A stretch of DNA of 64,000 nucleotides from Amycolatopsis decaplanina DSM 44594 (GCF_000342005.1 NZ_AOHO01000047.1:62001-126000), one strand, 5' to 3'; positions 7,425 to 16,018 are shown, counted from the stretch's first letter. The notes: generated from the sequence alone by a model not told the origin. Made by a program: numbers and translations.

Positions 7425-8387
7425 ATGCGCATCGGCTACACACTCATGACCGAACAGGCCGGACCGAAGGACCTGGTGGGATACGCCGCGGGGGCCGAGA
7501 AGGCGGGATTCGACTTCGAGGTGATGAGCGACCACTATTCGCCCTGGCTGGACGAGCAGGGGCATTCGCCGTACGCGTGGAGCGTGCTGGGAGCGGTCAC
7601 CCAGAGCACCGAACGGGTTGAACTGATGACCTTCGTGACATGTCCGACGATGCGCTATCACCCGGCGGTGGTGGCACAGAAGGCGGCGACCGTTCAGGCG
7701 CTGTCGGACGGCCGGTTCACCCTCGGGCTCGGCGCGGGGGAGAACCTCAACGAACACGTCGTCGGACGCGGCTGGCCGCCGGCGAACGTCCGGCACGAAA
7801 TGCTCGCCGAAGCGGTCCAGATCATCGGAGGGCTGTTCGACGGCGGTTACTTCAACTACAAGGGCGACCACTTCCGGGTGGACTCGGCGAAACTCTGGGA
7901 CCTGCCGGAGCACCGTGTCCCGATCGCGGTCGCGGTGTCCGGGTCGCAGTCGGTCACCCGGTTCGCGCCGATCGCCGACGCGATGATCGCGGTGGAGCCG
8001 GACGAGGCGCTGAGCCGGGAGTGGGACGCCACCAAACTCGGCCCGCCCGCCAGGAAGATCGCCCAGTTGCCGGTGTCCTGGGGCGAGGATCGCGACGCCG
8101 CTGTCCAGCGGGCACACGAGCAGTTCCGCTGGTTCGGCGGCGGCTGGAAGGTCAACGCCGAACTGCCGGGGCCCGCGGGGTTCGCCGGAGCCACCCAGTT
8201 CGTCAAACCGGAGGACGTCGCCGCGGCCATCCCGTGCGGCCCCGACGTCGATCAGATCGTGAAGCAGGTGGGCGAATTCGAGGCGGCCGGGTTCACGGAT
8301 CTCGCCTTGATCCAGATCGGTGGCGATCAGCAGGAGGGCTTCCTTCGCTTCGCCGAAGACACGCTGCTCCCGGCGCTGCGGAGCTGA
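7425..8387 (+). CDS. LLM-class F420-dependent oxidoreductase
   Basis: The 320-residue TIM-barrel enzyme belongs to the luciferase-like (LLM) superfamily. MRIGYTLMTEQ opens strand 1, EKAGFDFEVMSDHYSPW is the family's ligand-loop segment, and TFVTCPTMRYHPAVVAQKAAT plus GRFTLGLGAGENLNEHV are hallmarks of the F420-dependent glucose-6-phosphate dehydrogenase-like subgroup. It would use reduced or oxidised coenzyme F420 for hydride transfer; the substrate is unknown. The ATG at 7425 is supported by GGAGG 6 bases upstream. It is monocistronic behind a stress promoter, consistent with the redox role of F420 in actinobacteria. Confidence 0.85.
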   Translation: MRIGYTLMTEQAGPKDLVGYAAGAEKAGFDFEVMSDHYSPWLDEQGHSPYAWSVLGAVTQSTERVELMTFVTCPTMRYHPAVVAQKAATVQALSDGRFTLGLGAGENLNEHVVGRGWPPANVRHEMLAEAVQIIGGLFDGGYFNYKGDHFRVDSAKLWDLPEHRVPIAVAVSGSQSVTRFAPIADAMIAVEPDEALSREWDATKLGPPARKIAQLPVSWGEDRDAAVQRAHEQFRWFGGGWKVNAELPGPAGFAGATQFVKPEDVAAAIPCGPDVDQIVKQVGEFEAAGFTDLALIQIGGDQQEGFLRFAEDTLLPALRS

Positions 8388-8444
8388 TTCACACGGACGG
8401 AGTAAGACGCCTGTGTCTCTGCGCACCCGAACAGGAACACCTGT

Positions 8445-8468
8445 GTTCAAACCCGCGAGCGCGGGTAC
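8445..8468 (+). promoter_or_regulatory. SigF/SigB-type promoter for the 8506 gene
   Basis: GTTC, 14-base spacer, GGGTAC, 38 bases before the ATG at 8506. Confidence 0.6.
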
Positions 8469-8505
8469 CAAAGCGACACGTCGTTCTTCACCCAAGGGGG
8501 AACCG

Positions 8506-8697
8506 ATGCACAACGAACTCGGACTTCATCCGGTGCCCGACCTGCTGCCGGAAGGGCAGGACACGCCGGAGCAGGAGGAAATCCGTCGTAAGGCGGCCCT
8601 CGCCGTGGCTTCACGGGCGACGAGCGCCGAAGACTGCGCGACCCTGCTGGACATGCTAGGCCTGCACCGCGGCGGCCGTAGCTCCGAAGTGGCTTGA
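8506..8697 (+). CDS. Small hypothetical protein, 63 aa
   Basis: The short acidic-to-neutral protein has no membrane segment. It has a helix-rich C-terminal half (ARRAALAVASRATSAEDC-like, then TLLDMLGLHRGGR). I do not recognise it. The start at ATG 8506 is set by an AAGGGGG site 6 bases upstream and the stress promoter at 8445-8468; longer frames would cross that promoter. Its stop lies just before the convergent udgX stop. Confidence 0.6.
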   Translation: MHNELGLHPVPDLLPEGQDTPEQEEIRRKAALAVASRATSAEDCATLLDMLGLHRGGRSSEVA

Positions 8698-8698
8698 T

Positions 8699-9319
8699 TC
8701 AGCGGTCGCCGCGCGCCGCCACGAGATCCGCGACGAAGGCCCGATAGGCCTCGTCGCGATCCGGCGCGCGCAGCACCGCGGACGGGTGCACCGTGGCGAC
8801 CGCGGTGGCGGCGAACTCGGCGAGGTCGATCCGCTCGCCGCGGCTACGGGTGATGCGGAAATCGTCGCCGAGCAGCGACTTCGCCGCCGTCGCGCCGAGG
8901 AAGATCAGCAGTTCCGGGTGGACCGCCGCCAGTTCGGCGTGCAGCCACGGACGGCAGGCGGCGATCTCGGTCTTCGACGGCGTCTTGTGGATACGCCGTT
9001 TGCCGCGTTCGTCACGCTTGAACTTGAAGTGCTTCACCGCGTTGGTGACGTAGATCTTCCGGCGATCGAAGCCCGCTTCGTCGAGAGCCCGGTCGAGCAG
9101 CCGCCCGGCGGGCCCGACGAACGGGGCACCCTGCCGGTCCTCCTGGTCACCTGGTTGTTCACCGACCACCATGATCTCCGCCGCGCGGGGGCCCTCACCG
9201 AAGACGGTCTGGGTGGCATCGCGGTAGAGGTCGCATCCACGGCAGCCGGACGCCGCCGAACGGAGACGCTCCAGATCCGCGGTCTCGGGCGGGTCCGCCC
9301 CGGGTGCCTTCGTCGCCAT
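8699..9319 (-). CDS. udgX: UdgX-type uracil-DNA glycosylase
   Basis: The 206-residue family 4-like uracil-DNA glycosylase has CRGCDLYRDATQTVFGEG, where the two cysteines of the Fe-S set lie, the GEQPGDQED water-activating motif, a FKRDERGKRRIHKTP loop and the HPSAVLR motif. The KRRIH loop is the hallmark of UdgX, whose histidine forms a covalent link to the deoxyribose after uracil removal in the known mycobacterial protein. Family 4/5 enzymes lack this loop. I choose the ATG at 9319 because the predicted -10 lies at 9329-9334, giving a near-leaderless message; the ATG at 9352 would lie upstream of it. Confidence 0.88.
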   Translation of the reverse strand: MATKAPGADPPETADLERLRSAASGCRGCDLYRDATQTVFGEGPRAAEIMVVGEQPGDQEDRQGAPFVGPAGRLLDRALDEAGFDRRKIYVTNAVKHFKFKRDERGKRRIHKTPSKTEIAACRPWLHAELAAVHPELLIFLGATAAKSLLGDDFRITRSRGERIDLAEFAATAVATVHPSAVLRAPDRDEAYRAFVADLVAARGDR

Positions 9320-9328
9320 GACCACCGG

Positions 9329-9354
9329 ATTCCCCGCCTGGCGGTGCGACAAAC
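9329..9354 (-). promoter_or_regulatory. Possible variant SigF-type promoter for udgX
   Basis: On the minus strand it reads GTTT, 16 bases, GGGAAT. The -10 deviates from GGGTA, so this is a weaker candidate. It is divergent from the P450 promoter at 9357-9381. Confidence 0.4.
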
Positions 9355-9356
9355 CG

Positions 9357-9381
9357 GTTACGTGCCCGCCGCGCCGGGTAG
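9357..9381 (+). promoter_or_regulatory. SigF/SigB-type promoter for the P450 gene
   Basis: GTTA, 15-base spacer, GGGTAG. The ATG at 9391 is only 9 bases after the -10, so the transcript would be leaderless or nearly so. Confidence 0.65.
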
Positions 9382-9390
9382 CCCTCCGGT

Positions 9391-10710
9391 ATGGCGACTA
9401 CGACCGAACCAGCCACCGCTTCCGTTCAGGACACCGTGCGTGTAGCGCTGCGGGTCGTGCTTCCCACGCTCGCCGGAGGGGTGATCAAGCGGCGTCCGCT
9501 GGGGCTGGCGGTGGCCCAGAAACTCCAGCTGGACCGCCCCGCCGTGCGGCTGTTGTGCCGGCTTCGGTCCCAGTACGGTCCGGGGCCGCTGCGCCTGCGG
9601 GTGCCCGGCCGCACGATCGACCTGGTTCTGTGCGGGGAAGACGTCGGCGAGGTGCTCGCCGCGGCGCCGGTCCCGTTCAGCCCGTCGAGCAAGGAGAAGA
9701 GGGCGGCGCTGGGACATTTCCAGCCGCACGGCGTGCTCATCTCCGACGCGGTGGAGCGTTCACCACGCCGCCGGTTCAACGAGGAGGTCCTTGAACCGGG
9801 CAGGCCGCTACACGACCTCGCGGCTCCCTTCGCGGCGGTGATCGGCGAGGAAGCGGCATCGCTCTGGGACGGCGGCACGCTGGACTGGGACACCTTCAAC
9901 GTGGCCTGGTGGCGGATGGTCCGCAGGGTCACTCTTGGCGAGTCCGCGGCGGACGACCACGGCCTCACCGATGCGCTCGCCCGCCTGCGGAAGGACGCGA
10001 ACTGGGCGTACGCGCATCCCCGGCGCGACAGGCTCCACGACCAGTTCCGAACCCGGCTCATCGGCCATCTGGAACGGGCGGAGCGGGGGAGCCTCGCCGA
10101 AGCCATCGCGTCGGCGGGCCCGTCGGGCGAGCGGACGATGGAGGTCGTCGCCGATCAGGTCGCCCACTGGCTCTTCGCGTTCGACGCCGCCGGGATCGTC
10201 ACCTTCCGCGCGCTCGCGCTGCTGGCCACCCACCCCGCCGCGCGGGAGCGCGCCGACGAGGAGGTCGCGGCCGCCGACCTGGCCGCGCCGGACCAGTTCG
10301 CGTACCTGCGCGCCTGCGCCCTCGAATCGGTCCGGCTGTGGCCGACCACTCCCGCGCTGCTGCGCGAGAGCACGGCCGACACCGCCTGGGGACCCGCGGG
10401 GACCACGGTCCTGATCTTCACCCCGTTCTTCCACCGCGACCCCGAATCCCTGCCCTACGCCGACCGGTTCGAACCCGGGATCTGGCTGGACGGCAGCGCG
10501 GCGGCCAATCCGGCACTCGTCCCGTTCAGTGCCGGGCCGGCCATCTGCCCCGGCCGGGACCTGGTGCTGTTCTGCGCGAGCACGATGCTGGCGCACTTGA
10601 TCAAGGATCGCCGCTTCGAACTGGTCTCCGGTGCCGTCCTCGGGCCGGAGCGGCCGTTGCCCGCGACGCTGGACAACTTCCACCTGAAGTTCGCGCTGGT
10701 CGCCGGCTGA
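9391..10710 (+). CDS. Cytochrome P450
   Basis: The 439-residue P450 has the heme-binding loop PFSAGPAICPGRD with the axial Cys at residue 386, the K-helix ExxR (ESVR) and a PERF-like DRFEPGIW segment. The I-helix reads WLFAFDAAGIVTFRA: the usual acidic residue before the conserved Thr is missing (AGIVT instead of AGxDT/AGxET). Oxygen activation may therefore differ, or the enzyme may accept peroxide; this is inference. No ferredoxin or reductase gene is adjacent. It is monocistronic behind a stress-type promoter, so it looks like a stress or general-metabolism P450 outside the biosynthetic cluster. Confidence 0.9.
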   Translation: MATTTEPATASVQDTVRVALRVVLPTLAGGVIKRRPLGLAVAQKLQLDRPAVRLLCRLRSQYGPGPLRLRVPGRTIDLVLCGEDVGEVLAAAPVPFSPSSKEKRAALGHFQPHGVLISDAVERSPRRRFNEEVLEPGRPLHDLAAPFAAVIGEEAASLWDGGTLDWDTFNVAWWRMVRRVTLGESAADDHGLTDALARLRKDANWAYAHPRRDRLHDQFRTRLIGHLERAERGSLAEAIASAGPSGERTMEVVADQVAHWLFAFDAAGIVTFRALALLATHPAARERADEEVAAADLAAPDQFAYLRACALESVRLWPTTPALLRESTADTAWGPAGTTVLIFTPFFHRDPESLPYADRFEPGIWLDGSAAANPALVPFSAGPAICPGRDLVLFCASTMLAHLIKDRRFELVSGAVLGPERPLPATLDNFHLKFALVAG

Positions 10711-10819
10711 GTGCCTCATCACGACCACGAGCAGGCCCCGCACGGGACGCCGATCAACGCCGGGAACACCAGCAGCGGCAGACCGGGGTCGTCGGCGTTC
10801 GCACGATGGCAAGCCCGTC

Positions 10820-11042
10820 GGCTCAGCCGAGGAAACTCGGCCTTCACACCCTGGCGAAGTACATGATGGCCCCCTTCCTCGCGCTAGGCGCAAGGAAGGG
10901 GGCCATCATGTACTCGCAAGACCTTCACGCGGCACCGCTGTGACTGCTGGTGTGCCTGGGGCCGCAGATGCCGTTCACGGACACGCCACTCGACACGACA
11001 CCTTGCCTTACCCCTCAATAACCGTCTTTACCACTCACGAGC
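10820..11042 (+). repeat. Composite repeat copy A (left side of the biosynthetic cluster)
   Basis: A 223-bp element. It starts GGCTCAGCCGAGGAAACTCG, contains the palindrome at 10859-10913 (GTACATGATGG...CCATCATGTAC), continues with CCTTCACGCGGCACCGCTG and ends ACCACTCACGAG. Copy B at 36921-37133 has the same order and orientation with few differences. The rest of the 529-bp gap (10711-11239) shows no gene. Confidence 0.85.
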
Positions 11043-11239
11043 CGGTGCACAGGCCGCGCCGCATCAGCCGGCGCGGTCTCCGGTCCGAACGGGCCTTTGG
11101 CCTGGCGCGTTCGGTGAATCGCTCACCGCATTCGGCGAACGGGGTTGAATTTTCGTTGCGCGAAGGAATTCACCCGGCCGTTGTCGCGCCAGGAAGCGTC
11201 TGCCAGGATGCTTGAAACCCGACCAAAAGGAGCGTTCCA

Positions 11240-11647
11240 GTGGCTTCCCGTCTCAATCCTTACATCAGCTTCGCCGGCGACGCCCGGCAGGCCATGGAGT
11301 TCTACAAGTCGGTGTTCGGCGGAGAACTGACGCTGAATACGTTCGGTGAGTCCGGTATGGCGGGGTCGCCGGTGGAGAACCAGATCATGCACAGTCAGCT
11401 CGATTCCCCGAGCGGCTACACGATCATGGCGTCGGACACGCCGCCGGGAATGGAGCACAAGCCGGGCACGAACGTGTCGGTCAGCCTCAGCGGTGACGAC
11501 GGCGAGGAATTGCGCGGATACTGGGAGAAACTCTCCGCCGAAGGCACCGTTTCGGTCCCCTTCGAAAAGCAGATGTGGGGTGACGAATTCGGTGCCTGTA
11601 CCGACAAGTTCGGCATCTCGTGGATGGTGAACGTCATTCAGTCCTAG
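11240..11647 (+). CDS. PhnB/VOC-family (glyoxalase-like) protein
   Basis: The 135-residue protein is of the vicinal oxygen chelate fold, PhnB/DUF3332 type: NPYISFAGDARQAMEFYKSVFGG is the classic opening, with GDEFGACTDKFGISWMVN at the end. Such proteins are annotated as glyoxalase or 3-demethylubiquinone methyltransferase-like, but their actual reactions are mostly unknown. The GTG at 11240 has AAAAGGAG 8 bases upstream. It lies just right of repeat copy A, outside the biosynthetic operon. No stress-type promoter was seen. Confidence 0.85.
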   Translation: MASRLNPYISFAGDARQAMEFYKSVFGGELTLNTFGESGMAGSPVENQIMHSQLDSPSGYTIMASDTPPGMEHKPGTNVSVSLSGDDGEELRGYWEKLSAEGTVSVPFEKQMWGDEFGACTDKFGISWMVNVIQS

Positions 11648-11705
11648 AGACTCCCGGCCCTGCCCGGCCCGTGCCGAAGTGTGAGCGGTCGTACGGGAAG
11701 CGGAA

Positions 11706-12254
11706 CTAGACGGGCCTGAACCGGACGTCGATCGCTCCGCGTGGATCTTCCCGGCCGAGCCCGCGCAGCTGGATCGGCGCCCCGCCGGGGTTGTCGTACA
11801 GCCGGATGCCGTCACCGAGCAGGACCGGCGCGATGTGCAGGTCGATCTCGTCGATCAACCCCAAGGCGAGCAGTTGACGGCCGATGTCCGGCGAGAACAC
11901 CTCGAGGTTCTTCCCGTTCGCCGCCTCCAGGCCGATCCGGACCGCTTCGCCCGCGTCGCAGTTCAGGAACGTGACCCCGTCCGTGGGCGTGGCGTCCTCG
12001 GGGTGGTGGGTGAGGACGAACACCGGCCCTTTCCAGGCGCCACCGTAGATGCCGCCCGGGTCGGGGTAGGCGTCCCAGCCGTCGCGACCGCCGAGGACGG
12101 CGCCCGTGGTCGTGGCGTACTCGTCGATCAGGTCCGGCCGGAAGGTGGTGCCGGTCATCCAGTCCATGCTGTGGCCCGGGCCCGCGACGAAGCCGTCGAG
12201 GGACATCGTGAAGTGCCACAGCACTTTTCCGTCCGCGGTCTGTGGTTCGAGCAT
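11706..12254 (-). CDS. Dihydrofolate-reductase-like (RibD C-terminal) family protein
   Basis: The 182-residue protein has the RibD-C/DHFR-like reductase fold: VLWHFTMSLDGFVAGP near the start, then AVLGGRDGWD, GPVFVLTHHPED and EIDLHIAPVLLGDGIRL. Members are NADPH-dependent reductases of unknown substrate, common in actinobacteria beside HxlR regulators. The start at ATG 12254 has GGAGG upstream; the in-frame upstream ATG at 12323 would run into the shared regulatory region. It is divergent from the HxlR gene at 12347, a common regulator-target pairing. Confidence 0.85.
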   Translation of the reverse strand: MLEPQTADGKVLWHFTMSLDGFVAGPGHSMDWMTGTTFRPDLIDEYATTTGAVLGGRDGWDAYPDPGGIYGGAWKGPVFVLTHHPEDATPTDGVTFLNCDAGEAVRIGLEAANGKNLEVFSPDIGRQLLALGLIDEIDLHIAPVLLGDGIRLYDNPGGAPIQLRGLGREDPRGAIDVRFRPV

Positions 12255-12346
12255 CGCGGCCTCCTGGTGCTTGCGTTCTGCAATCGGTTGATTCACGATA
12301 AATTGGGTGATGGTAGTTTGCAATCACTTCTTCCGGAGGTGAGGGG
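12255..12346. promoter_or_regulatory. Divergent control region with possible HxlR operator
   Basis: The 92-bp space between divergent genes is AT-rich relative to its surroundings. It holds two related TGCAATC segments (about 12276 and 12317) and an imperfect palindrome around GATTCACGATAAATTGGGTGAT. It is the likely site for the HxlR regulator and both promoters. The exact operator is not certain. Confidence 0.4.
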
Positions 12347-12832
12347 ATGGCGGAACCCGCCCGTTCCGGCTGTCCGATCAACGCCGCGGTCGAGGCGTTC
12401 GGCGACAGCTGGAGCCTGCTCGTGCTGCGGGACATCATGTTCGGCACCCGGCGCTATTTCCGGGAACTGCTCGCCGGATCCGAAGAGGGGATCGCGTCCA
12501 ACATCCTGGCCGACCGGTTGAAGCGGCTGGTCAACGCCGGGCTGCTCACCCGTGAGGACGCCGGGCCCGGCAAGAAGGCCGCGTACAGCCTGACCGAGGC
12601 GTCGATCCAGCTGGTGCCCGTGTTCGCGCACCTCGGTTCCTGGGGGCTCCGGCATCGTCCGACGACCGAACGGCTGAGGGTGCGGGCCGAACTGCTCGCC
12701 GCGGGCGGGCCGGACCTGTGGGCCGAGTTCATGGCGGAACTGCGGGTCGTCCACCTCGGCGGGCCGGCACCGGAGAAGGACGGCCCTGGCGTGCTGGAGC
12801 GCCTTGCCGCCGCTTACGAAGCGGCCCTCTGA
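12347..12832 (+). CDS. HxlR-family transcriptional regulator
   Basis: The 161-residue winged-helix regulator has SGCPINAAVEAFGDSWSLLVLRD, with the Cys of redox- or electrophile-sensing HxlR proteins at residue 9. Next comes RYFRELLAG as the recognition-helix region, then ASNILADRLKRLVNAGLLTRE and a wing. The C-terminal extension after residue 110 is longer than in minimal HxlR proteins. It starts at ATG 12347 with GGAGGT upstream. It most likely controls itself and the divergent RibD-C-like gene; a role in the downstream cluster is possible but not indicated. Confidence 0.9.
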   Translation: MAEPARSGCPINAAVEAFGDSWSLLVLRDIMFGTRRYFRELLAGSEEGIASNILADRLKRLVNAGLLTREDAGPGKKAAYSLTEASIQLVPVFAHLGSWGLRHRPTTERLRVRAELLAAGGPDLWAEFMAELRVVHLGGPAPEKDGPGVLERLAAAYEAAL

Positions 12833-12983
12833 CAGCTGCCCGGGAGCCACTGGGCAATCCTCGTATCACCCGCGTCCCCACCACGCATCCCGTTGATTGT
12901 TCTTCCCGAATCAAGGGTTCCGGTCAACCCGCCCCCGGGATGTAGTAGCCCGCGACGAAGCGACGGGCTGGTGGGGAGAGGGA

Positions 12984-14240
12984 ATGAGCTCAGCGGAGGG
13001 TGTTGTCCTGGTGATCGGCTGCGGGATGCGGCCGTACCGGGAGTACCTGTTGGCGTCGGCCGGGCACCGGCATCCCTTGTGGCTGTTCAACGGGACCGAA
13101 CCGACCTGGCAGGAGCGCTACATCACCGGCGCGACGGTGCTGGACACGCAGGACCAGGACGCCGTGCTGGCCGCGGCCCGCGCGCTCAACGCCACCACGC
13201 CGGTGCTCGGCGTCGTGTCCTGGGACGAGGCGTTGATCGTGGCGGCGGCGCATGTCGCGGACGAACTCGGGGTACCGGGTGCCGGGATCTCCGCGATCGA
13301 AGGCTGCCGCGACAAGTGGTTCAGCCGACGGACGCTCACCGCGGCCGGCGTCGCGCAGCCCGATTTCGGGTTCGTGCACGACGACGACCAGGCGGTCCGC
13401 GTGGCGGAGCGGATCGGGTACCCGGTCGTCGTCAAGCCGCGCGGGGGCGGGGCCAGTATCGGCGTCAGCCTCGCGGAAGACGCGGAGGCGGTGCGGAAGG
13501 CGTTCCGGACCGCGGAGGACGCCAGCTTCGGCGGCTCTCCCGCCTACAAGGGCGGGGCGCTGGTCGAGGAGTACCTGAGCGGTCCGGAGATCAGTGTGGA
13601 CGGCGCCGTCGTGGACGGTGAGTACACGCCGATGTTCGTGGCGCACAAGACGGTCGGCATGCAGCCGTACTTCGAGGAGCTCGGCCACCTGGTCAGCTCC
13701 GCGGACGAACTCCTCGCCGACCCGGCACTGCGCTCGACACTGGCCCGTGCGCACAGCGCGATCGACTTCCGGTACGGCATCACCCACACCGAGCTCAAGC
13801 TCACCGAACGCGGACCGGTGATCGTGGAGATCAACGGCAGGCTCGGCGGCGACCTGATCCCGCTGCTCGCCCGGTTCGCGACCGGGGTCGACCCGGGCGC
13901 GGCCGCGGTCGACGTCGCGCTCGGCATGCGTCCCCACATCCCGCACGAGGCCGAACCCCGATGGGTCGGCGTGCGGTTCGGCTACCCGAAACAGGACTGT
14001 GTCGTCGAGTCCGTGTCCGTACCGGGTTCCCTGCGGAACAACGGAATCCTCGCCGCGGACGTGCTCGTCGAGCCGGGCGCGCGCATGCGGCTGCCGCCGG
14101 CGGAGTTCATCTCGCGGCACGCGTACGTGATCTGCGCGGGCGCCGATCCCGACGACTGTGAGGCGGTGCTGGACAAGGCCATGGCCCAGGTCCGGCTGAC
14201 CGCGCACCCCCTGCTGCCCTCGGTGGCCGCCGGTGGCTGA
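12984..14240 (+). CDS. ATP-grasp ligase 1 (first gene of the biosynthetic operon)
   Basis: The 418-residue ATP-grasp enzyme has an N-terminal Rossmann-like part (VVLVIGCGMRPYREYLL), a central domain (DKWFSRRTLTAAGV, YPVVVKPRGGGASIGV, the ATP loop) and a Mg-binding strand VIVEINGRLGGDLIP with the Glu and Asn. Such ligases form an acyl-phosphate from a carboxylic acid and couple it to an amine, so it probably makes a peptide or amide bond in the product. The biotin-carboxylase-like C-terminal region suggests an L-amino acid ligase type. ATG 12984 follows a GGGGAGAGGGA site. Block A of the cluster starts here, 151 bp after hxlR. Confidence 0.88.
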   Translation: MSSAEGVVLVIGCGMRPYREYLLASAGHRHPLWLFNGTEPTWQERYITGATVLDTQDQDAVLAAARALNATTPVLGVVSWDEALIVAAAHVADELGVPGAGISAIEGCRDKWFSRRTLTAAGVAQPDFGFVHDDDQAVRVAERIGYPVVVKPRGGGASIGVSLAEDAEAVRKAFRTAEDASFGGSPAYKGGALVEEYLSGPEISVDGAVVDGEYTPMFVAHKTVGMQPYFEELGHLVSSADELLADPALRSTLARAHSAIDFRYGITHTELKLTERGPVIVEINGRLGGDLIPLLARFATGVDPGAAAVDVALGMRPHIPHEAEPRWVGVRFGYPKQDCVVESVSVPGSLRNNGILAADVLVEPGARMRLPPAEFISRHAYVICAGADPDDCEAVLDKAMAQVRLTAHPLLPSVAAGG

Positions 14241-14298
14241 CCGCGCACGGGCACCGCAGAACACCTTCCCAGCACTCTCAACGATGGCGGAGCAAACA

Positions 14299-15612
14299 AT
14301 GGCGAACCGTGATGTCGAGCTGCTCGCAGTCGGAGCAGGACCGTCCAACCTGGCACTCGCAGTGGCACTGGAAGAGCTCGCGCCCGGCCTGGCCCGCGAA
14401 TCGGTCCTGCTCGAACGCGACGAAGAGGTCTCGTGGCAGCGGGGTATGCTCCTGCCGGAGGCGCTGTCGCAGGTCTCGTTCCTCAAGGACCTGGTGACCC
14501 TGCGCAACCCGCGCAGTCGCTTCTCGTTCCTGAACTACCTGCACGCCACGAACCGGCTCAACGAGTTCGTGAACATGGGCAGTTTCGTCCCCTACCGGGT
14601 GGAGCTCGCCGACTATCTCAAGTGGACGGCCGACTCGCTTTCGCTGGTGGACCTGCAGCGTGGCCGCGAATGTCTCGAAATCACTCCGGTGTGGACGGAC
14701 GGCACGCTCACCGGCTGGGACACGCACGTCGCCGACGGCGAGACCATCCGCAGCCGGTACCTGGTGGTCGGCGCGGGCCGCGACGCGCGGATTCCCGACC
14801 GGCTCCGGACGGTGAACCAGGACCGCGTCATCCACAGCACGCAGTACCTGCCGAGGATCGCCAAGCTGCGCAAGGACCTCCCGTACCGCGTCGCGGTGAT
14901 CGGCGCCGGGCAGAGCGCGGCGGAACTGTTCGGCGCGGTGCAGAAGGACCTGCCCGAGTGCAAGCCGACCATGGTGATGCGTTCGATCGGCCTGAACTAC
15001 TACGAGAGCAGCAAGTTCAACAACGAGCTGTTCTTCCCGTCCCATGTGGACAAGTTCTTCGAGGCGCGGCCGGAGGCGCGCGAGCAGATGCTCAAGGAGA
15101 TGCACCACACGAACTACTCCGGGCTGGCGCCGGGCACGATGGACGCGTTGTACCGCTCGATCTACCTGGACCGCCTCTCCGGCCGTTCCCGGCTGCGGAT
15201 GATCACCATGAGCGACATCACCGACGCCCGCGACGAGGGCGACGAGATCGTGCTGGAACTCACCGACCGGCGTACCGGCGAGACCCAGGAACTGCGCACC
15301 GATCTCGTCCTGCTCGGCACCGGTTTCTCCCCGGAGATGCCGAGGATGGTCCAGGACATCGCGAAGTCGATCGGCCTCTCCGAGATCAAGGTGACCCGTG
15401 ACTACCGGCTGGAGATCGAGCAGCCCGCCACCGCGGCCGTCTACCTCCAGGGTGTCAACGAAGCGACGCACGGGATCGCGGACTCGCTGCTGAGCGTCCT
15501 CGCCCCGCGGGCCAACGACATCCTGCAGGACATCCTCGCCCACCGCGGCGAAACCCCCGAGGTGCCACCGCAACCGACATCGGACGCCGCCCCCATCGTC
15601 GCCACCCGCTGA
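14299..15612 (+). CDS. L-lysine/L-ornithine N-monooxygenase-type flavoenzyme
   Basis: The 437-residue class B flavin N-hydroxylase has FAD motif VGAGPSNLAL (residues 11-20), NADPH motif IGAGQSAAELFGA (about 200-212) and the late LLGTGFSPEMPR version of the D-x3-L-ATGY motif. LPEALSQVSFLKDLVTLRNP is a typical substrate-side segment. Family enzymes hydroxylate the terminal amine of lysine or ornithine. Because a cupin and a MetRS-like protein follow directly, the likely role is making N6-hydroxylysine for N-N bond formation and not for a siderophore. ATG 14299 is preferred (GGAG 7 bases upstream) over ATG 14284 or 14233. Confidence 0.9.
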   Translation: MANRDVELLAVGAGPSNLALAVALEELAPGLARESVLLERDEEVSWQRGMLLPEALSQVSFLKDLVTLRNPRSRFSFLNYLHATNRLNEFVNMGSFVPYRVELADYLKWTADSLSLVDLQRGRECLEITPVWTDGTLTGWDTHVADGETIRSRYLVVGAGRDARIPDRLRTVNQDRVIHSTQYLPRIAKLRKDLPYRVAVIGAGQSAAELFGAVQKDLPECKPTMVMRSIGLNYYESSKFNNELFFPSHVDKFFEARPEAREQMLKEMHHTNYSGLAPGTMDALYRSIYLDRLSGRSRLRMITMSDITDARDEGDEIVLELTDRRTGETQELRTDLVLLGTGFSPEMPRMVQDIAKSIGLSEIKVTRDYRLEIEQPATAAVYLQGVNEATHGIADSLLSVLAPRANDILQDILAHRGETPEVPPQPTSDAAPIVATR

Positions 15613-15634
15613 GTCCGGAAAGGAAAAGAGAGTC

Positions 15635-16018
15635 ATGGAGATCCGTCCGCTCGAGCGGGAAAAGATGGTCTTCGAGAACGGCGCCTACGGCCAGCGGCTC
15701 CTGCCGTGGGCGGCACTGAACGCGCCGTTCGAAGGCGCCTGGGTCACGGTGCCGGCGCACGGCGCGACGGGTGCGCATTCCCACCACGAGTACGAGATCT
15801 TCATCGCCGTCAACGGCGAGGCGGTCGTCGAGTCCGGGGGAGAGCGCCGCGCCTTCCGGCCCGGCGACATCGAGTTCCACAAGCCCGGCACCGAGCATCG
15901 CATTCTCAACGACGGCGCGGAGGACTTCGAGATGTACGCGATCTGGTGGGACTCCGACATGACGGCGAAGTTCGCCGCCCGGCACGCAGCGCAGGCGTCC
16001 GACCGGGAGGAGGCGTGA
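15635..16018 (+). CDS. Cupin protein, hydrazine-synthetase cupin half
   Basis: The 127-residue single-domain cupin has metal-binding motif 1 HSHHEYEIF (His48, His50, Glu54 as likely ligands) and motif 2 with PGTEHRI near residue 88. In the s56-p1 enzyme Spb40 and its relatives a cupin domain is fused to a MetRS-like domain, and together they join an N-hydroxylated amine to an amino acid through an N-N bond. Here the cupin is a separate protein 2 bp before the MetRS-like gene and 22 bp after the N-hydroxylase. The split is visible; the shared reaction is inferred from the family. GGAAAGGAAAAGAGAG upstream may serve as the ribosome site. Confidence 0.85.
   Translation: MEIRPLEREKMVFENGAYGQRLLPWAALNAPFEGAWVTVPAHGATGAHSHHEYEIFIAVNGEAVVESGGERRAFRPGDIEFHKPGTEHRILNDGAEDFEMYAIWWDSDMTAKFAARHAAQASDREEA

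Noticed and set aside
6465..8513. Single 682-aa minus-strand frame
   Set aside because: Only its last part (anti-sigma factor, from about 6917) is real. The rest runs opposite the F420-type enzyme and lacks any family pattern.
14299..15612. Siderophore cluster based on the N-hydroxylase
   Set aside because: There is no NRPS, IucA/IucC-type synthetase, acetyl- or formyltransferase for hydroxamate formation, nor a siderophore ABC importer.
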